Shown here: one piece after another, positions 60,742 through 64,000 of the stretch
How positions within the stretch are numbered: position 1 is the first letter of the stretch
Layout of the letters: each line of letters begins with the position of its first letter
Source: Macrobrachium rosenbergii
Lineage: Eukaryota > Arthropoda > Malacostraca > Decapoda > Palaemonidae
NCBI RefSeq assembly: GCF_040412425.1
Contig: NC_089767.1
Span: forward strand, 42,021,009 to 42,085,008
DNA: 64,000 nt
Reading direction: 5' to 3'
Notes under the pieces: generated by a model
What the model was told of the DNA's origin: nothing
What the model saw: only the letters and a program-made list of their open reading frames with translations
Databases searched by the model: none
Translations under genes and position numbers: made by a program

Positions 60742-60990
60742 TGTAAATCATTAATGACTTTTATAAATGATAAAGCGTAAATTACTAATGATTTTTATAA
60801 ATATTTAAATCATTAATGACTTTTATAAATGACAAAACGTAAATTATTAATGATTTTTGTAAATATTTAAATCATTAATGACTTTTATAAATGATAAAAT
60901 GCAAATTATTGATGATTTTTATATTTGAATCATTCATGACTTTCATAAATGATAAAACGTACAATATTAATGATTTTTAAAATAAATATT
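60742..60990 (+). repeat. 63-bp AT-rich tandem array, about four copies
   Basis: Units starting AAATCATTAATGACTTTTA at about 60744, 60807, 60870 and, diverged, 60927. Each unit is itself two related halves, TAATGACTTTTATAAAT and TAATGATTTTTATAAAT. Confidence 0.88.
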
Positions 60991-62593
<1,603 letters not shown>

Positions 62594-63087
62594 GTGTATG
62601 AACTCTTTTCGTGATTGCTCCTCACGCAAATCTTGAAAGTTTTCAATAATACAAGGTTATTCTATTACGAGATGTCTGCTAATGTCATAAAAATACACCA
62701 TTTCATTACGATCACCGTGTATGAACTCTCTTCGTGATTGCGTCTCACGCAAATCTTGAATGTTTTCAATAAAAACAACGTTATTCTATTGCGAGGTACC
62801 TACTAATCTCATAAAAATACACCATTTCATTACAATCCCAGTGTATGAACTCTCTTTGTGATTGGTTCTCACGCAAATACTAAAAGTTTTCATTAACAAC
62901 AACGTTATTTTATTACGAGATGTCTGCTAATGTCATAAAAATACACCATTTCATTACGATCCCAGTGTATGAACTCTCTTCGTGATTGATTCTCACGCAA
63001 ATATTAAAAGTTTTCATTAACAAAAACGTTATTTCATTACGAGATACCTACTAATGTCATAAAAATACACCATTTCATTACGATCAC
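62594..63087 (+). repeat. 124-bp tandem array, four copies
   Basis: Units start GTGTATGAACTC at 62594, 62717, 62841 and 62965 and end CACCATTTCATTACGATC. Variants are shared in different combinations: copies 1 and 3 have GAGATGTCTGCTAATG, copies 2 and 4 have TACCTACTAAT, while copies 1-2 and 3-4 pair up in the CTCACGCAAAT region. This suggests unequal exchange or gene conversion. Confidence 0.95.
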
Positions 63088-64000
63088 AGGATATGGTTAG
63101 TAACCCCTTGACGGAGCAGGGTGAACACTCAGCATTCTGAGCAGTCCACCTCGAATTTCATGGCTAAAAAATGAGTGCCACAACAGAGAGAGGAACGTCT
63201 ACATTATTTCTCGATTCTCCTCACATCGCCAGTCGACTGCCGGCAGCCGATGTGAGAGGTACGAATGTGACCTGTGGTTTCTTTCGACGAGAAAGCTCCG
63301 GAGGTATGGTGAGTGTTTGTGTGTACAACTTCCTTTCCTAGAACGAACGGACAAGCGCGTGTCGAATTCATACGGGTTTTTTCATGTTTCTGGTTCTGTG
63401 AAATACTATTATAAATATTAAACAGTTTCTGACGTTAATAACGTTCGTTTTTTGAAAAAAAAGTGATGAAAACACAAGGTGAATGATGGAACGCAGTCGT
63501 CATCTGTCCTGTCGCGCAGAGTTCTGAATAACCGCCAATATCAATCTAGACCAATGGCCACTGTCAGTGCTACACACAGTTAACTACAGATCAATTGACG
63601 ATGTCTGTGAATCGACTCGGTGTGAAACCGTAACCATCTGTGGTTAGGTTATATATTGTACTCCAAGGCTGGAAGACATAGCTGACCATTACTACTACCT
63701 GGCGTTTTCGGTAACGAAAGAAAATGATATAACTTCAAACGCCTTTGAAACAAAAAACGGTGTTACGCTATAACTCAGAGCGACCGAGATCTAACCAAGG
63801 ATAAATATAGCTTTTCGTGTACCTCAATATACTTTCACTGTTATAACAAGAGACGCCATAGAGATTAGGATCCGCATTAAGTTAGCGTTTGCTTTACTGT
63901 AAGTCTGGGCTGATATCTATATACGAAAAAGGTTATGGAGCTAAAGTAAAATTTACGTTAGCCTATATTTCTGTTGACAGAAAAAAACTGATAAAAACTC
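63088..64000. other. Right end: CpG-containing block, possible first exon of a gene beyond the window
   Basis: 63180-63310 is richer in CpG than the surrounding DNA (CATCGCCAGTCGACTGCCGG, TTTCGACGAG) and is followed by GGTATGGTGAGTG, a good donor at 63309. It could be an untranslated first exon on the plus strand. No protein is recognisable here or in the rest to 64000. Confidence 0.25.

Overview
The window is nuclear DNA from a eukaryote, most likely a decapod crustacean (shrimp, crayfish or crab). The reasons are intron-rich genes with arthropod-like proteins, many long (CT)n/(GA)n and (CA)n microsatellites, AT-rich non-coding DNA, and dispersed repeats of kinds I associate with decapod genomes. 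No tRNA, rRNA, CRISPR array, operon or prokaryotic feature was seen.

Layout. (1) 1-16.4 kb: the 3' part of a plus-strand gene for a La-related protein of the LARP4/4B family. Eleven coding exons (934-14853) carry the second half of the La motif, an RRM, long low-complexity linkers and the conserved C-terminal motifs. The 5' exons lie before the window. Its introns hold a SINE-like repeat, a Tigger-like MITE, several short tandem duplications and a decayed LINE fragment. (2) 16.4-35.0 kb: a gene-poor stretch with CT and CA arrays, a near-perfect 860-bp inverted repeat, relics of retroelements (a LINE ORF1-like zinc-knuckle region and a LINE reverse transcriptase tail) and a second copy of the SINE-like repeat. 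(3) 35.0-52.1 kb: a complete nine-exon plus-strand gene for a predicted mitochondrial acetyl-CoA hydrolase / 4-hydroxybutyrate CoA-transferase of 475 residues, with a CpG-rich 5' end. Its introns contain a tRNA-like SINE, a LINE reverse transcriptase relic and a decayed antisense Ty3/gypsy element. (4) 52.1-64 kb: no gene recognised. It has a PIF/Harbinger-like MITE, GA and AAT arrays, a 24-bp minisatellite, a 63-bp tandem array, a 124-bp tandem array and a possible CpG-containing first exon near 63.2 kb.

The two genes are functionally unrelated as far as the sequence shows: one is a cytoplasmic poly(A)/PABP-associated mRNA regulator, the other an acyl-CoA enzyme of mitochondria. They are in the same orientation, about 18.8 kb apart. 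Exon boundaries were set by hand from GT/AG sites, phase continuity and family similarity; no transcript or database search was available.
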